Shown: positions 1-8,067 of the stretch, piece by piece | How positions within the stretch are numbered: position 1 is the stretch's first letter | Layout: each line of letters starts with the position of its first letter | Assembly (NCBI RefSeq): GCF_002115785.1 | Contig: NZ_JFJY01000002.1 | Span: forward strand, 248,001 to 312,000 | DNA from: Thalassospira sp. MCCC 1A03138 | GTDB taxonomy: Bacteria; Pseudomonadota; Alphaproteobacteria; Rhodospirillales; Thalassospiraceae | Direction of reading: 5' to 3' | DNA length: 64,000 bases | Translations under genes and position numbers: made by a program | Notes under the pieces: model-generated | Databases searched by the model: none | What the model saw: the letters and a program-made list of their open reading frames with translations, nothing else | What the model was told of the DNA's origin: nothing

Positions 1-618
1 GAAACTCTCGCCACCGGTCTCGGCGATATCGGTCAGGCTTTCGGCAATCGCACGGTTGATGAACAATTCACCCGCTTTCGGTGCCTTGCCACCGGGCAGG
101 AATGCCTCGGCAAAGCCCGGCTGCTTACCCAAAAGATCGCCGCCCTTTTCCCAAAGGGTCGCGATGATCGGGGAAACGGCAAAACCACGGGTGGCATATT
201 CGATGGCTGGTTCAAACAGCTTTTCAAACGGCAGTTTGCCGAACTTGTCAGAAATTTCGCGCCACGCGGAAACCGCACCGGGGACCGTCACGGCCTCCCA
301 ACCACGCTGGGGCATGGCATCCGCCCCGGCAAAACGTTCCGGCGACCATGCAGCAGGCGCACGACCCGATGCATTAAGGCCATGCAGTTCCTTGCCATCC
401 CAGATGATAGCATAGGCATCCGAACCAAGCCCGTTGCCGGTCGGTTCAAGCACCGTCAATGCAATGGCCGATGCCAGCGCAGCATCGGCGGCATTCCCGC
501 CCACAAGCAACATGCGCAAACCGGCCTGTGCGGCCAATGGCTGGGAAGTCGAGACAACATTGCGCGCAAGCACCGGTGACCGGCGTGAGGCATAAAGCGC
601 GTCGTGACGAAGTTTCAT
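1..618 (-). CDS. ggt: Gamma-glutamyltransferase (partial, C-terminus beyond window)
   Basis: The first 206 codons of a gamma-glutamyltransferase-like N-terminal nucleophile hydrolase, cut by the window edge. The visible part is the N-terminal half of the large subunit. It has the family block around residues 20-65 (AAQAGLRMLLVGGNAADAA, then a TGNGLGSDAY segment) and the tract GWEAVTVPGAVSAW near residue 107. The autoprocessing Thr lies outside the window. I see no clear signal peptide, unlike periplasmic Ggt, so a cytoplasmic enzyme of the YwrD/acylase-like branch is possible. The start has a good ribosome site (TAGGAGA). The gene follows tctA by 18 bp and is probably the last or near-last gene of the tctCBA operon, which suggests that the imported substrate is a gamma-glutamyl or other amide compound. 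Confidence 0.85.
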   Translation of the reverse strand, partial: MKLRHDALYASRRSPVLARNVVSTSQPLAAQAGLRMLLVGGNAADAALASAIALTVLEPTGNGLGSDAYAIIWDGKELHGLNASGRAPAAWSPERFAGADAMPQRGWEAVTVPGAVSAWREISDKFGKLPFEKLFEPAIEYATRGFAVSPIIATLWEKGGDLLGKQPGFAEAFLPGGKAPKAGELFINRAIAESLTDIAETGGESF

Positions 619-636
619 TGGAGTCTCCTAATCGGC

Positions 637-2157
637 TTAATCGCCGTCCTGTTCATCGGTGGCGGGACGGTTCTTTTTACGCATTTTAAGGATGGACCGG
701 ACGCTGAAGATAACCGACAGCAACGCCGCCGCCAGAAGGATGGCTGAAATCGGACGGGTAAAGAAGGTCGTCCAGTCCGGATCGCTCATCAATGCGCGAC
801 GCAGATTGGTTTCGGCAATCGGCCCCAGGATCACACCCAGCACCAGCGGTGCGAGCGGATAATCAAGGCTTTTCAGGCCATAACCAACCAGCCCGATAAT
901 TCCCAGAAGATACAGGTCCGTCACACGGTTATTAAGCGCGAACGCCCCAATAACGCAGCAAATGATGACCGTCGGCACGATGAACTGCTTGGGGATGTCC
1001 GTCACCCGCAGGAACAGGCGCATGGATGCGACACACACCACCAGCATCATCAGGCTGGAAACGATCATGGCAATGAACATGCCATAGGCCAGATCGGCAT
1101 GATCCATGATCAGGCGCGGACCAACCGAAATACCGTGCACCATCAATGACGCCATCAGAATGGCATCAACCGCAGAACCGGGGATACCAAGCGCAATCAT
1201 CGGGATCAGACCGCCACCCGCCGTGGCAGAGTTACCTGCTTCGGATGCGACCACACCATCGGCACAGCCTTCGCCGAATTTTTCCGGGTTTTTGGAACTG
1301 CGTTTGGCCTGATCATAGGCCAGCAGATTGGCGATGGATCCACCTGCACCGGGCAGCGCGCCAATCAAAACCCCGATCATCGACGACCGGAACAGATTGA
1401 CCGGTGCCATCAGGACTTCGCGCATGACTTTCCATGTCTTGAAGTCGATCACATCGGGGATCAGCGCCTGATTGGTTTTCTTGCCATGAATTTCGACCTC
1501 GCTCAGAAGCTGGCTGATCGCGAAAATACCAATCAGCACCACAAGGAACGGCAAGCCCGGCATCAGAAGATCGGTATCAAAGGTCAAGCGCGATTTACCC
1601 ATCATCGGGTCCGGCCCGATGGTCGCAATGCCAAGGCCAATGACGCCCGCGATCAAACCACGGATTAACGAATTCCCGACAAGGCTTGCGACAATCGTCA
1701 GCGCAAAGACGATCAGCGCGAAATATTCCCACGGGCCAAGCTTGACCGCAATCAGTGCCAGCGGCGGGGCGGCAACGATCAGAACGATGGTCGAAATCAC
1801 CGTCCCGAAGAACGACGCCCATACACCCAGTGAAAGGGCCCGGCCCGGTTCCCCCTTGCGCGCCATCGGAAAGGCATCAAAGGTGGTCGCGACCGAACTT
1901 GGCGTTCCGGGAATCCCCAGAAGGGCGGCACTGATCAGGCCGCCGGTGTACCCACCGACATAAACCGACAGCATCACCGACACCCCCTGCAACGGTTCCA
2001 TGGCAAAGGTCAGCGGCAGCGTCAGGATAATTGCCATTGTTACGGTAAAACCGGGGATCGCCGCGGCAATAATCCCGGCAACCGACCCGATCAGCATGTA
2101 TGTCAGGGTATCAAAGGCAAATACCTGATGGGCCCCGGCAAGAAACGCATCCAGCAT
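637..2157 (-). CDS. tctA: TTT transporter large membrane subunit TctA
   Basis: A 506-residue integral membrane protein of the TctA (DUF112) family, the large permease of tripartite tricarboxylate transporters. The protein is hydrophobic over most of its length, with about 11-12 membrane segments. Conserved glycine/proline loops are visible: IPGTPSSVATTFDAFPMA near residue 80, GALPGAGGSIANLLAYDQAK near 265, and ALGIPGSAVDAILM near 320. The length is usual for TctA (about 500). It lies 17 bp after tctB in the order tctC-tctB-tctA, so it works with the small membrane subunit and the periplasmic receptor encoded just upstream. The substrate cannot be read from the sequence. The C-terminus is basic (KMRKKNR). 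Confidence 0.95.
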   Translation of the reverse strand: MLDAFLAGAHQVFAFDTLTYMLIGSVAGIIAAAIPGFTVTMAIILTLPLTFAMEPLQGVSVMLSVYVGGYTGGLISAALLGIPGTPSSVATTFDAFPMARKGEPGRALSLGVWASFFGTVISTIVLIVAAPPLALIAVKLGPWEYFALIVFALTIVASLVGNSLIRGLIAGVIGLGIATIGPDPMMGKSRLTFDTDLLMPGLPFLVVLIGIFAISQLLSEVEIHGKKTNQALIPDVIDFKTWKVMREVLMAPVNLFRSSMIGVLIGALPGAGGSIANLLAYDQAKRSSKNPEKFGEGCADGVVASEAGNSATAGGGLIPMIALGIPGSAVDAILMASLMVHGISVGPRLIMDHADLAYGMFIAMIVSSLMMLVVCVASMRLFLRVTDIPKQFIVPTVIICCVIGAFALNNRVTDLYLLGIIGLVGYGLKSLDYPLAPLVLGVILGPIAETNLRRALMSDPDWTTFFTRPISAILLAAALLSVIFSVRSILKMRKKNRPATDEQDGD

Positions 2158-2174
2158 AATTTAAACTTTCCCGC

Positions 2175-2726
2175 CTAACCCGCGAACAGAACACCGCGCG
2201 GTAAGAACACATTGAAAACTTCTGCAAACAGCAGGTTCAACCCGACCGAAAAAATCAGGGCGGCGATGATGGACTGAATGACGGTTCGTCGCGAAACACC
2301 CGCAATCATCAACTGCACAATCAGCAGAAAGACAAAACTCGCAAGCGAGAACCCGGTCCAGGGCAGAACGCCAAGATAAACCGCGAACAGGACAAACAGA
2401 CCAATGGCGACCCGACGCACATAAAGCCACTGGGTAAAGGCAGCCCCAACACCCGCAAGGCCCCCCGCCCGCACGATTTCAATGATCGAACGAACAGCCG
2501 CAATCAGGCAAAGCACCGCCAGCAGGGCAAAAACAAGCTTGGGAAACGTGCCCGCCCCCAGCGGTTCCCAGCGGGACGTCGGCAAACCGGCCGCCATCGA
2601 GGACAGAACAACAGAAACGCCACCAAAAACGATATAGGAGATCAGCCGCGCCAATTCGGTGCGGGCGCGCGAAGCAGCGGATACACCTGTATCCGCTGCT
2701 GCTGCCTCCGTCACCTTGACGGTCAT
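2175..2726 (-). CDS. tctB: TTT transporter small membrane subunit TctB
   Basis: A 183-residue protein with four predicted membrane helices, the poorly conserved small subunit (TctB family) of a tripartite tricarboxylate transporter. The motif TSRWEPLGAGTFPKLVFALL near residue 50 is the typical TctB signature, a short loop with G-x-x-x-FP before the second helix. Its start overlaps the tctC stop as ATGA, indicating translational coupling, and tctA follows 17 bp downstream. The assignment rests on position, topology and that motif, because TctB sequences diverge widely. Confidence 0.9.
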   Translation of the reverse strand: MTVKVTEAAAADTGVSAASRARTELARLISYIVFGGVSVVLSSMAAGLPTSRWEPLGAGTFPKLVFALLAVLCLIAAVRSIIEIVRAGGLAGVGAAFTQWLYVRRVAIGLFVLFAVYLGVLPWTGFSLASFVFLLIVQLMIAGVSRRTVIQSIIAALIFSVGLNLLFAEVFNVFLPRGVLFAG

Positions 2727-3667
2727 CCTTCGAGCTTGCCTACAAGCTTCGCGATGGTCGCGTTAAGCTTATCAAGATAGGCGCTGTATTTTTCCTGACC
2801 ATAAAACACCGGATCGGCACCGGCATTTTTCATCAGCTTAATCACGTCTTCGCGCTGCATGACCTTTTCGATATGGGCTTCAAGCGCATCAACGGTTTCC
2901 TGCGGCGTGCCTTTCGGCAGAACCACACCACGCGTGATCACCAGCTCGGCATCCATGCCAAGTTCCTTAAGCGTCGGGACATCCGGCGCGTCATCGGTGC
3001 GTTCCTCGGTGCCAACGGCTGCATAAATCAGATCACCATTGTCGACGAACTGCTTGGCAGACGAGATATCGCCAATCGCGATATCGATGTTGCCACCCAT
3101 CAGGGCACGGATACGCTCACCCGTGTCGGTGTAACCGACATAGGAAAACTGAAGCCCCATGGCTTCTTCGATCATCGCGATATGAACATGCGGGATCCCG
3201 CCCAGCGTCACACCGGCGCGAACGGCACCCGGGTGGGCTTTGGCATAGGCAACCAGTTCTTCAAAGTTCGAAAAATTGTCGTTCTTCGAAAGCGTCAGAT
3301 ACTGCGGCGAGGACGCCACCAGCGCGACCGGAATGAAGCTGTCCCAATTCAGGTCGGTAATCCCGGTCTGGTTCGATACGAGAAGACCTTCGTGAATCTG
3401 CGAAATGGTATAACCATCTGCCGGGCGCTTGGCGAATTCGGCAAGGCCGACATTGCCACCCACGCCGGGCATGTTGATAACCGGTACGGCCTGACCGGTT
3501 TCTTCGGTAAGGCCCTGGGCAACGATACGCATCAGCGTGTCACTGCCACCACCCGGGCCCCACGGCACGATGAATTCAATCGGTTTTTCGGGATAGCTCT
3601 GCGCCTGCGCGGGTGCAGCAAAGGCAGCGGCCATCAAACCGGCGGCTACGGCAATCTTGCGGAACAT
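2723..3667 (-). CDS. tctC: TTT periplasmic receptor TctC (Bug family)
   Basis: A 314-residue extracytoplasmic solute receptor of the Bug/TctC family. A Sec signal peptide is clear (residues 1-22, ending APAQA). The mature protein opens with YPEKPIEFIVPWGPGGGSDT, the classic Bug motif whose P-W-G-x-G-G loop contacts the ligand carboxylate. The second ligand loop lies near the middle (GVTLGGIPHVHIAMIEE). It is the first gene of a tctC-tctB-tctA-ggt operon and overlaps tctB by 4 bp. The ribosome site is AGGAGGCAG. The upstream region is shared with a divergent TauE-like permease and holds ACCAA/TTGGT repeats that a GntR regulator might bind. Ligand unknown. Confidence 0.95.
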   Translation of the reverse strand: MFRKIAVAAGLMAAAFAAPAQAQSYPEKPIEFIVPWGPGGGSDTLMRIVAQGLTEETGQAVPVINMPGVGGNVGLAEFAKRPADGYTISQIHEGLLVSNQTGITDLNWDSFIPVALVASSPQYLTLSKNDNFSNFEELVAYAKAHPGAVRAGVTLGGIPHVHIAMIEEAMGLQFSYVGYTDTGERIRALMGGNIDIAIGDISSAKQFVDNGDLIYAAVGTEERTDDAPDVPTLKELGMDAELVITRGVVLPKGTPQETVDALEAHIEKVMQREDVIKLMKNAGADPVFYGQEKYSAYLDKLNATIAKLVGKLEG

Positions 3668-3705
3668 ATGTTCTGCCTCCTGATGAGATTTGATACCTGA
3701 GTCTG

Positions 3706-3724
3706 AACCAATTTATATTTGGTT
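3706..3724. promoter_or_regulatory. AACCAA/TTGGTT inverted repeat upstream of tctC
   Basis: AACCAA, a 7-bp spacer, then TTGGTT, 39-57 bp upstream of the tctC start. TTGGT/ACCAA half-sites are common in operators of FadR-subfamily (FCD) GntR regulators, and such a regulator is encoded at 4853-5524. The symmetry is seen directly; its role as an operator is inferred. Confidence 0.4.
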
Positions 3725-3844
3725 TGTTCATTTTGTCGCCATATTGTTGGCATTCTTGCATTTGGTTCGCAACTATTAAATCTGGTTAATGCTGATTAAT
3801 TGCCAGATTAAGCTGATTAACAGCGCAAAACATTTGCCAACTAC

Positions 3845-3901
3845 GACCAATCAGAGTTAGTACCAATACACCTAGATAGTCATTATTGGTTTGGATTGGT
3901 T
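3845..3901. promoter_or_regulatory. Cluster of ACCAAT and ATTGGT half-sites
   Basis: Two ACCAAT half-sites (3846 and 3862) face two ATTGGT half-sites (3885 and 3895) just before the TauE-like gene. The inner pair, ACCAATA/TATTGGT, is a perfect 7-bp inverted repeat with a 15-bp gap. Together with the repeat at 3706-3724, this makes the tctC/TauE divergent region unusually rich in one motif. A GntR-type operator array is the simplest reading, but this is inference. Confidence 0.4.
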
Positions 3902-3926
3902 CATCATGATTGAAATCGAAGGCACC

Positions 3927-4739
3927 ATGAGCCTGTACCTGCTGTGGGGTGCAGCAATGCTGTTTGCCGGCATCGTTGGCGGCATCATGGCCGGGCTTCT
4001 GGGCGTCGGCGGCGGCATCGTCATTGTGCCGGTGCTGTATCATTTCCTGACCACCATGGGCGTTGATGAAAGCCTGCGCATGCAGGTCGCGGTTGCCACC
4101 TCCTTAACAACCATTATCGCCACCGCGATTTCATCAACCCGAAGCCATTACAAAAAGGGCTCGGTCGATATCGCCCTGCTCAAACACTGGGGACCGGCAA
4201 TTGTCGTCGGTGTCCTGATTGGCACCGCGATTGGCGGCTTTGCCGATGGCAGGGTTCTGACCATCGTGTTTGCCGTCGTGGCCCTGCTGGTTGCGGCCAA
4301 TATGATTCTGGTCCGGGATCGCGAAACCGATACCCAGAAAAACCCGCCCAAATCCGTCTGGGCGATACTGGGTGTCATCGCGGGCAGCCTGTCGGCCATG
4401 ATGGGTATCGGCGGCGGCACGATCTGCGTACCGGTATTAAGCTTCCTTGGATATGACATCCGCCGCGCGGTGGGCACATCGGCCGCAATCGGCCTGATCA
4501 TCGCCCTGCCCGGCACGATTGGCTATGCCATGTCCGGCATCGGTGTGGACGGGCGTCCACCCTTCTCGCTGGGCTATGTAAACGTTCTGGCCGCGGCCCT
4601 TCTGATCCCGATGACGGTTCTTTTCGCACCGGTCGGCGCACGCATCGCACATTCCATCCCAAGGCGCGCCCTTCGCATCTGTTTTGGCCTGTTTCTGGCC
4701 ATCACGTCATTGCGCATGTTCTATGATCTGATTTCCTGA
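3927..4739 (+). CDS. TauE/SafE family membrane permease
   Basis: A protein of about 270 residues with roughly eight membrane segments, belonging to the TauE/SafE (DUF81) family of sulfite, organosulfonate or organic acid exporters. The diagnostic glycine-rich repeats occur twice, once in each half: GLLGVGGGIVIVPVLYHF near residue 25 and MMGIGGGTICVPVLSFLGYD near 155. The start at 3927 is preferred because AAGG lies 7 bp upstream; in-frame ATG 3906 and TTG 3891 would lengthen it. It is divergent from the tctC operon and followed by a GntR gene, so it may move a product or by-product of the same substrate. Together with a gamma-glutamyltransferase, a sulfur-containing compound is conceivable but unproven. 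Confidence 0.88.
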   Translation: MSLYLLWGAAMLFAGIVGGIMAGLLGVGGGIVIVPVLYHFLTTMGVDESLRMQVAVATSLTTIIATAISSTRSHYKKGSVDIALLKHWGPAIVVGVLIGTAIGGFADGRVLTIVFAVVALLVAANMILVRDRETDTQKNPPKSVWAILGVIAGSLSAMMGIGGGTICVPVLSFLGYDIRRAVGTSAAIGLIIALPGTIGYAMSGIGVDGRPPFSLGYVNVLAAALLIPMTVLFAPVGARIAHSIPRRALRICFGLFLAITSLRMFYDLIS

Positions 4740-4852
4740 TATCTGATTGGGATTGATGCTGTTCCGGACCGATGAAACCGCAAGGGTGCAAAACGCGGGC
4801 AACGAGCCGGAACAGATAAGATTTAAACGTCCAGATAACGATAAAAAAAGCC

Positions 4853-5524
4853 ATGAATGACATAGCAACCCAGGGGTTGGCAGAAAAGCTGAGAACAAGC
4901 TTCGCCGCGGGAGAATTCGTCAAGAACGGGCGCGTCATCGCCGAGCGCGAACTGGCCGAACAGCTTGATGTCGGGCGTCGTGCGCTGCGCAAGGCACTGG
5001 ATCAGCTCGAAGCTGATGGCCTGATCTGGCGCCGTCAGGGCCAGGGCACCTTTGTCGGCACCCCACCCACACCACGCCTGCGCAAGCTCGAAGGTCTGGC
5101 TACCCGAACAAGCCCGTTTGAAATCATGGAAGTCCGCCAGGAGATCGAGCCCTCGATGGCCCGGTTTGCCGCCCTGCGCGCCTCGCAGGCTGATATCGAC
5201 ACCATGCGCACCATGATCGAAAACGCCGCCAAGGCCCAAAATCAGGGCGAATATGAAAAATGGGATGCGGCCTTTCATCAGAAACTGGCCGAAAGTGTCC
5301 GCAACACCCTGTTTCTGGCAGTGTTCGAAGCCGTCAGTGCCGTCCGGCGCGAAGCCGCATGGGCGCGCATGCGCGAAAGCAGCCATTCGGATCGCCTGAT
5401 CAATGACCTAAGCGCCCAGCATCGCGAAATCGTCGATGCCATAGAACAGCGCGACCCCAAACGCGCAGAAGACGCCATGCGGCGTCATCTGGTTCAGGTC
5501 GAACAGGCCTTAAAGCAAATCTGA
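4853..5524 (+). CDS. GntR-family regulator, FadR subfamily (FCD domain)
   Basis: A 223-residue transcription regulator. Residues about 5-68 form the winged helix (VIAERELAEQLDVGRRALRK, then the wing GLIWRRQGQGTFVG). Residues about 85-215 form the all-helical FCD effector domain. Candidate metal/ligand residues are the Asp and His of WDAAFHQKLAES, the His of SAQHREIVDAI and the His of MRRHLVQ. The length is normal for the subfamily. It is the nearest regulator to the tctCBA-ggt operon and the TauE gene, and their shared control region carries TTGGT-type repeats, so it probably represses both until an organic-acid ligand binds. It meets the racemase gene tail-to-tail. Confidence 0.92.
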   Translation: MNDIATQGLAEKLRTSFAAGEFVKNGRVIAERELAEQLDVGRRALRKALDQLEADGLIWRRQGQGTFVGTPPTPRLRKLEGLATRTSPFEIMEVRQEIEPSMARFAALRASQADIDTMRTMIENAAKAQNQGEYEKWDAAFHQKLAESVRNTLFLAVFEAVSAVRREAAWARMRESSHSDRLINDLSAQHREIVDAIEQRDPKRAEDAMRRHLVQVEQALKQI

Positions 5525-5543
5525 CCGAAAATCTGATCCGTGA

Positions 5544-6299
5544 TTACGCCACCGGGGCAAACTCGGCAAATATCCCGTCATAGGATTTGACCGGCGGGCT
5601 GGCATAGGCCCCCGCCTTGCTGGTCTGAAGCCCAAGCATCCCCATCGCCTCGATCAGCTTGACCGCCGCACTCACCCCGTCAATCACCGGTACGCCAAGC
5701 TCGGCCTGCAAACGATCGGCAATATCGGTCATCCCGGCACAGCCCAGCACAATCGCCTCGGCACCATCTTCGGCAAGGCAGTTTTCCGCCGACGTTTTCA
5801 ACGCCAGATAGGCCATATCCGCATTTTCACCCTCGAAATCCAGTGTCCGGACACCCGCCGCCCGCACCACACATTGCGACGACGCCCCGTATTTCGACAC
5901 CAGATGTTCAAGCGGACGCACCGATACCGCCATCGGGGTGACGATGGCAAAGCGCGATGCAACGATGGCCGCAAACCTAAGTGCCGCCTCGCATAACCCC
6001 ATCACCGGCGCCTTGGTCAGGCAGCGCGCGGCATCAACACCGGTATCATCAAAACACGCCACGACATATCCGCTGATCTTCCCGCCCGATGCCCCGTCTG
6101 CCTCAAGCCCGCGCATCGCCGCAAGCAACCCGACACTGGCAAACGCCTCGTCATAATAGCCTTCAATACTGGCCGGGCCGAATTGCGGATTAAGCGCCAA
6201 AACCTCGGTCCCCGCTGCGACAATACGGCGCGCCTGCATACCAACCTTCTCGGTAAACCCGACCGACATATTGGGATTGATAACCGCGATCCGGGTCAT
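5544..6299 (-). CDS. Asp/Glu/hydantoin racemase family protein
   Basis: A 251-residue cytoplasmic enzyme of the aspartate/glutamate/hydantoin racemase superfamily. It starts with the typical strand and loop RIAVINPNMS. Two cysteines sit where the family's catalytic pair is expected: VVACFDDTG near residue 82 and IVLGCAGMTDIADRL near 187, the second followed by the usual VPVIDGVSAAV. Hydantoin racemases (HyuE) and some Asp racemases share this arrangement, so the substrate is unsettled. The start overlaps the upstream permease by 4 bp, making it the last gene of the ABC importer operon. The context suggests that it racemises an imported amino-acid-like compound or a hydantoin. Confidence 0.85.
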   Translation of the reverse strand: MTRIAVINPNMSVGFTEKVGMQARRIVAAGTEVLALNPQFGPASIEGYYDEAFASVGLLAAMRGLEADGASGGKISGYVVACFDDTGVDAARCLTKAPVMGLCEAALRFAAIVASRFAIVTPMAVSVRPLEHLVSKYGASSQCVVRAAGVRTLDFEGENADMAYLALKTSAENCLAEDGAEAIVLGCAGMTDIADRLQAELGVPVIDGVSAAVKLIEAMGMLGLQTSKAGAYASPPVKSYDGIFAEFAPVA

Positions 6300-7123
6300 G
6301 CCTTTTGCCCCTTGCGATGCCGCAGGATCAGGACCGAACCAAGCGCTATGGCAATCACCACAAACGAAAAGCCCGTCGTCACCGTGCCCAGCGCATAAAG
6401 CACTGGCGTCGTCACATTGGTTGTCATCCCGTAAATCTCAAGCGGCAGGGTATTAAGCGCGCCCGCCGTCATCAGGGTCCGGGCAAATTCGTCATAGGAC
6501 AGGGTAAAAGAAAACATCGCGACACCAATCAGGCTGGGGGCCACCATCGGCAGAACAATATGCCAGATGGTCTGCCAACTGCTCGCCCCCAGATCGCGTG
6601 CCGCTTCCTCATAGGACGGATCAAACCGGTTAAACACCGCGAACATGATCAGAAGCCCGAACGGGAAGGTCCATGTCAGATGCGCGCCAAGGGCCGATGT
6701 AAACCATTGCGGTTGCCAGCTCACGATATTGAACAGCAATCCGATGCCAAGCGAAATCAGGATCGACGGCACGATCAGGCTGGCAATCGCCAGATAGAAA
6801 ATCACGCTGTCCCCCTTGAACCGCTTGCGAAACGCAAGCCCCGCCATAAAGGACACCAGAACCGTCACCACCATGACAATCAGGCCAAGTTTAAGGGATC
6901 GCAGGAACGACCCGCCAAAATCCCCGACCGCCTGCTGTTCAAACAGGTTGCCGAACCAATGGACCGAAAACCCATTCATCGGGAAGGTCAGACCGCCATT
7001 CTCACCCTGAAATGACAGGATAAAGATCGTCAGCATCGGCCCATACAGGAACAGCACAAACAGCGCAAAGAAAGCCGCCAGAAAATAGAAGCTTGTCGGA
7101 CGCTTTTCACGGGTCTTCGCCAT
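6296..7123 (-). CDS. ABC transporter permease, PotC-like
   Basis: A 275-residue inner-membrane permease of the spermidine/putrescine/opine (MOI) type with six predicted helices. The cytoplasmic EAA loop is clear near residue 170 (YEEAARDLGASSWQTIWHIV, followed by LPMVAPSLIG) and would contact the ATPase. It starts one base after the stop of the companion permease (7125-7982) and overlaps the racemase gene by 4 bp. The order ATPase, binding protein, PotB-like, PotC-like is the usual one for these importers. The substrate is unknown; polyamines are only one of several ligands used by this family. Confidence 0.93.
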   Translation of the reverse strand: MAKTREKRPTSFYFLAAFFALFVLFLYGPMLTIFILSFQGENGGLTFPMNGFSVHWFGNLFEQQAVGDFGGSFLRSLKLGLIVMVVTVLVSFMAGLAFRKRFKGDSVIFYLAIASLIVPSILISLGIGLLFNIVSWQPQWFTSALGAHLTWTFPFGLLIMFAVFNRFDPSYEEAARDLGASSWQTIWHIVLPMVAPSLIGVAMFSFTLSYDEFARTLMTAGALNTLPLEIYGMTTNVTTPVLYALGTVTTGFSFVVIAIALGSVLILRHRKGQKA

Positions 7124-7124
7124 C

Positions 7125-7982
7125 TCAAAGCTCCTTCCTGATATCGACCATGCGAAGCAACGCCGTCACGATCAAAAGTACGGTCACCAGAAGAACCACC
7201 GCACTGGCCGCCGCCGCCGGATATTGCAGCAACCCGATTTCATTGGAAATCTGAAGCCCGACCGACGCACTCTGCCCGCCGCTCATCAAACGCACCGTGA
7301 TGAAATCACCCATCACGACCGTGATGACAAAGATCGAACCGATTGCAATTCCGGGCTTCGATAGCGGCACAATGACGTGGCGCAGGGTTTCAAACCCCGA
7401 TGCCCCGGCATCACGGGCGGCCTCGATCAGGGAACGGTCAATGCGCATCATCGAATTGAAAATCGGCACGACCATAAACAGGGTGTAAAGATGCACATCC
7501 GCCAGAACGACCGCAAAATCCGAAAACAGCAGGAATTCAAGCGGTTCATCCACAATACCCAGCCCCATCAGGGCCGAATTCAAAAGCCCGTTGCGCCCCA
7601 AAAACGGAATCCACGAAATCATGCGAATGATGTTCGATGTCCAGAACGGGATCGTGCACAACATGAACAGAACAATCTGCCATGTCAGGCTGCGCACATG
7701 GAACGCCAGGAAATAGGCAACCGTAAACCCGATCAGAAGGGTAAAGCCCCAGGTCAACGCGGCATATTTGAATGTATTAAGGTAAATCTGCCAGGTTACC
7801 GATGACCCCAGCAGGTATTTGTAATTTTCAAAAATGAAGTCGGGCAGAATGCGGTATTCGTCATAGTCCCAGAAACTGACGACAATAATCGTCAGCAACG
7901 GCACGACCAGAAAGATCGCAAAGATCAGCGCCATCGGCGAGATCAGGAAATACGACGATCGCTTGGACATATCAAACGCCAT
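7125..7982 (-). CDS. ABC transporter permease, PotB-like
   Basis: A 285-residue inner-membrane permease with about six helices, the first partner of the heterodimeric channel. The N-terminal helix is followed by a periplasmic loop containing FWDYDEYRILPDF, as in PotB proteins. The EAA loop lies near residue 190 (LIEAARDAGASGFETLRHVI, followed by VPLSKPGIAIG). It is 85 bp downstream of the binding-protein gene, with a stable hairpin in between, and 1 bp before the PotC-like gene. Confidence 0.93.
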   Translation of the reverse strand: MAFDMSKRSSYFLISPMALIFAIFLVVPLLTIIVVSFWDYDEYRILPDFIFENYKYLLGSSVTWQIYLNTFKYAALTWGFTLLIGFTVAYFLAFHVRSLTWQIVLFMLCTIPFWTSNIIRMISWIPFLGRNGLLNSALMGLGIVDEPLEFLLFSDFAVVLADVHLYTLFMVVPIFNSMMRIDRSLIEAARDAGASGFETLRHVIVPLSKPGIAIGSIFVITVVMGDFITVRLMSGGQSASVGLQISNEIGLLQYPAAAASAVVLLVTVLLIVTALLRMVDIRKEL

Positions 7983-8027
7983 TGTCTGCCCTTTGAACCG
8001 GAAAAATCATCAAGGAAATCAGGATAT

Positions 8028-8051
8028 CGGGCGCAACCGAAGCTGCGCCCG
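8028..8051 (-). terminator. Intercistronic hairpin after the binding-protein gene
   Basis: A perfect 8-bp stem (CGGGCGCA / TGCGCCCG) with an 8-nt loop, 17 bp after the stop of the periplasmic binding-protein gene. No T-run follows, so it is less likely to be a full terminator. Such hairpins often protect the upstream mRNA and let the binding protein be made in excess over the permeases; that role is inferred. Confidence 0.5.
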
Positions 8052-8067
8052 ACCGAATTGAAACGCC

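Noticed and set aside
2873-3700. 275-residue plus-strand open frame
   Set aside because: Antisense to tctC, which has a signal peptide and the Bug motif.
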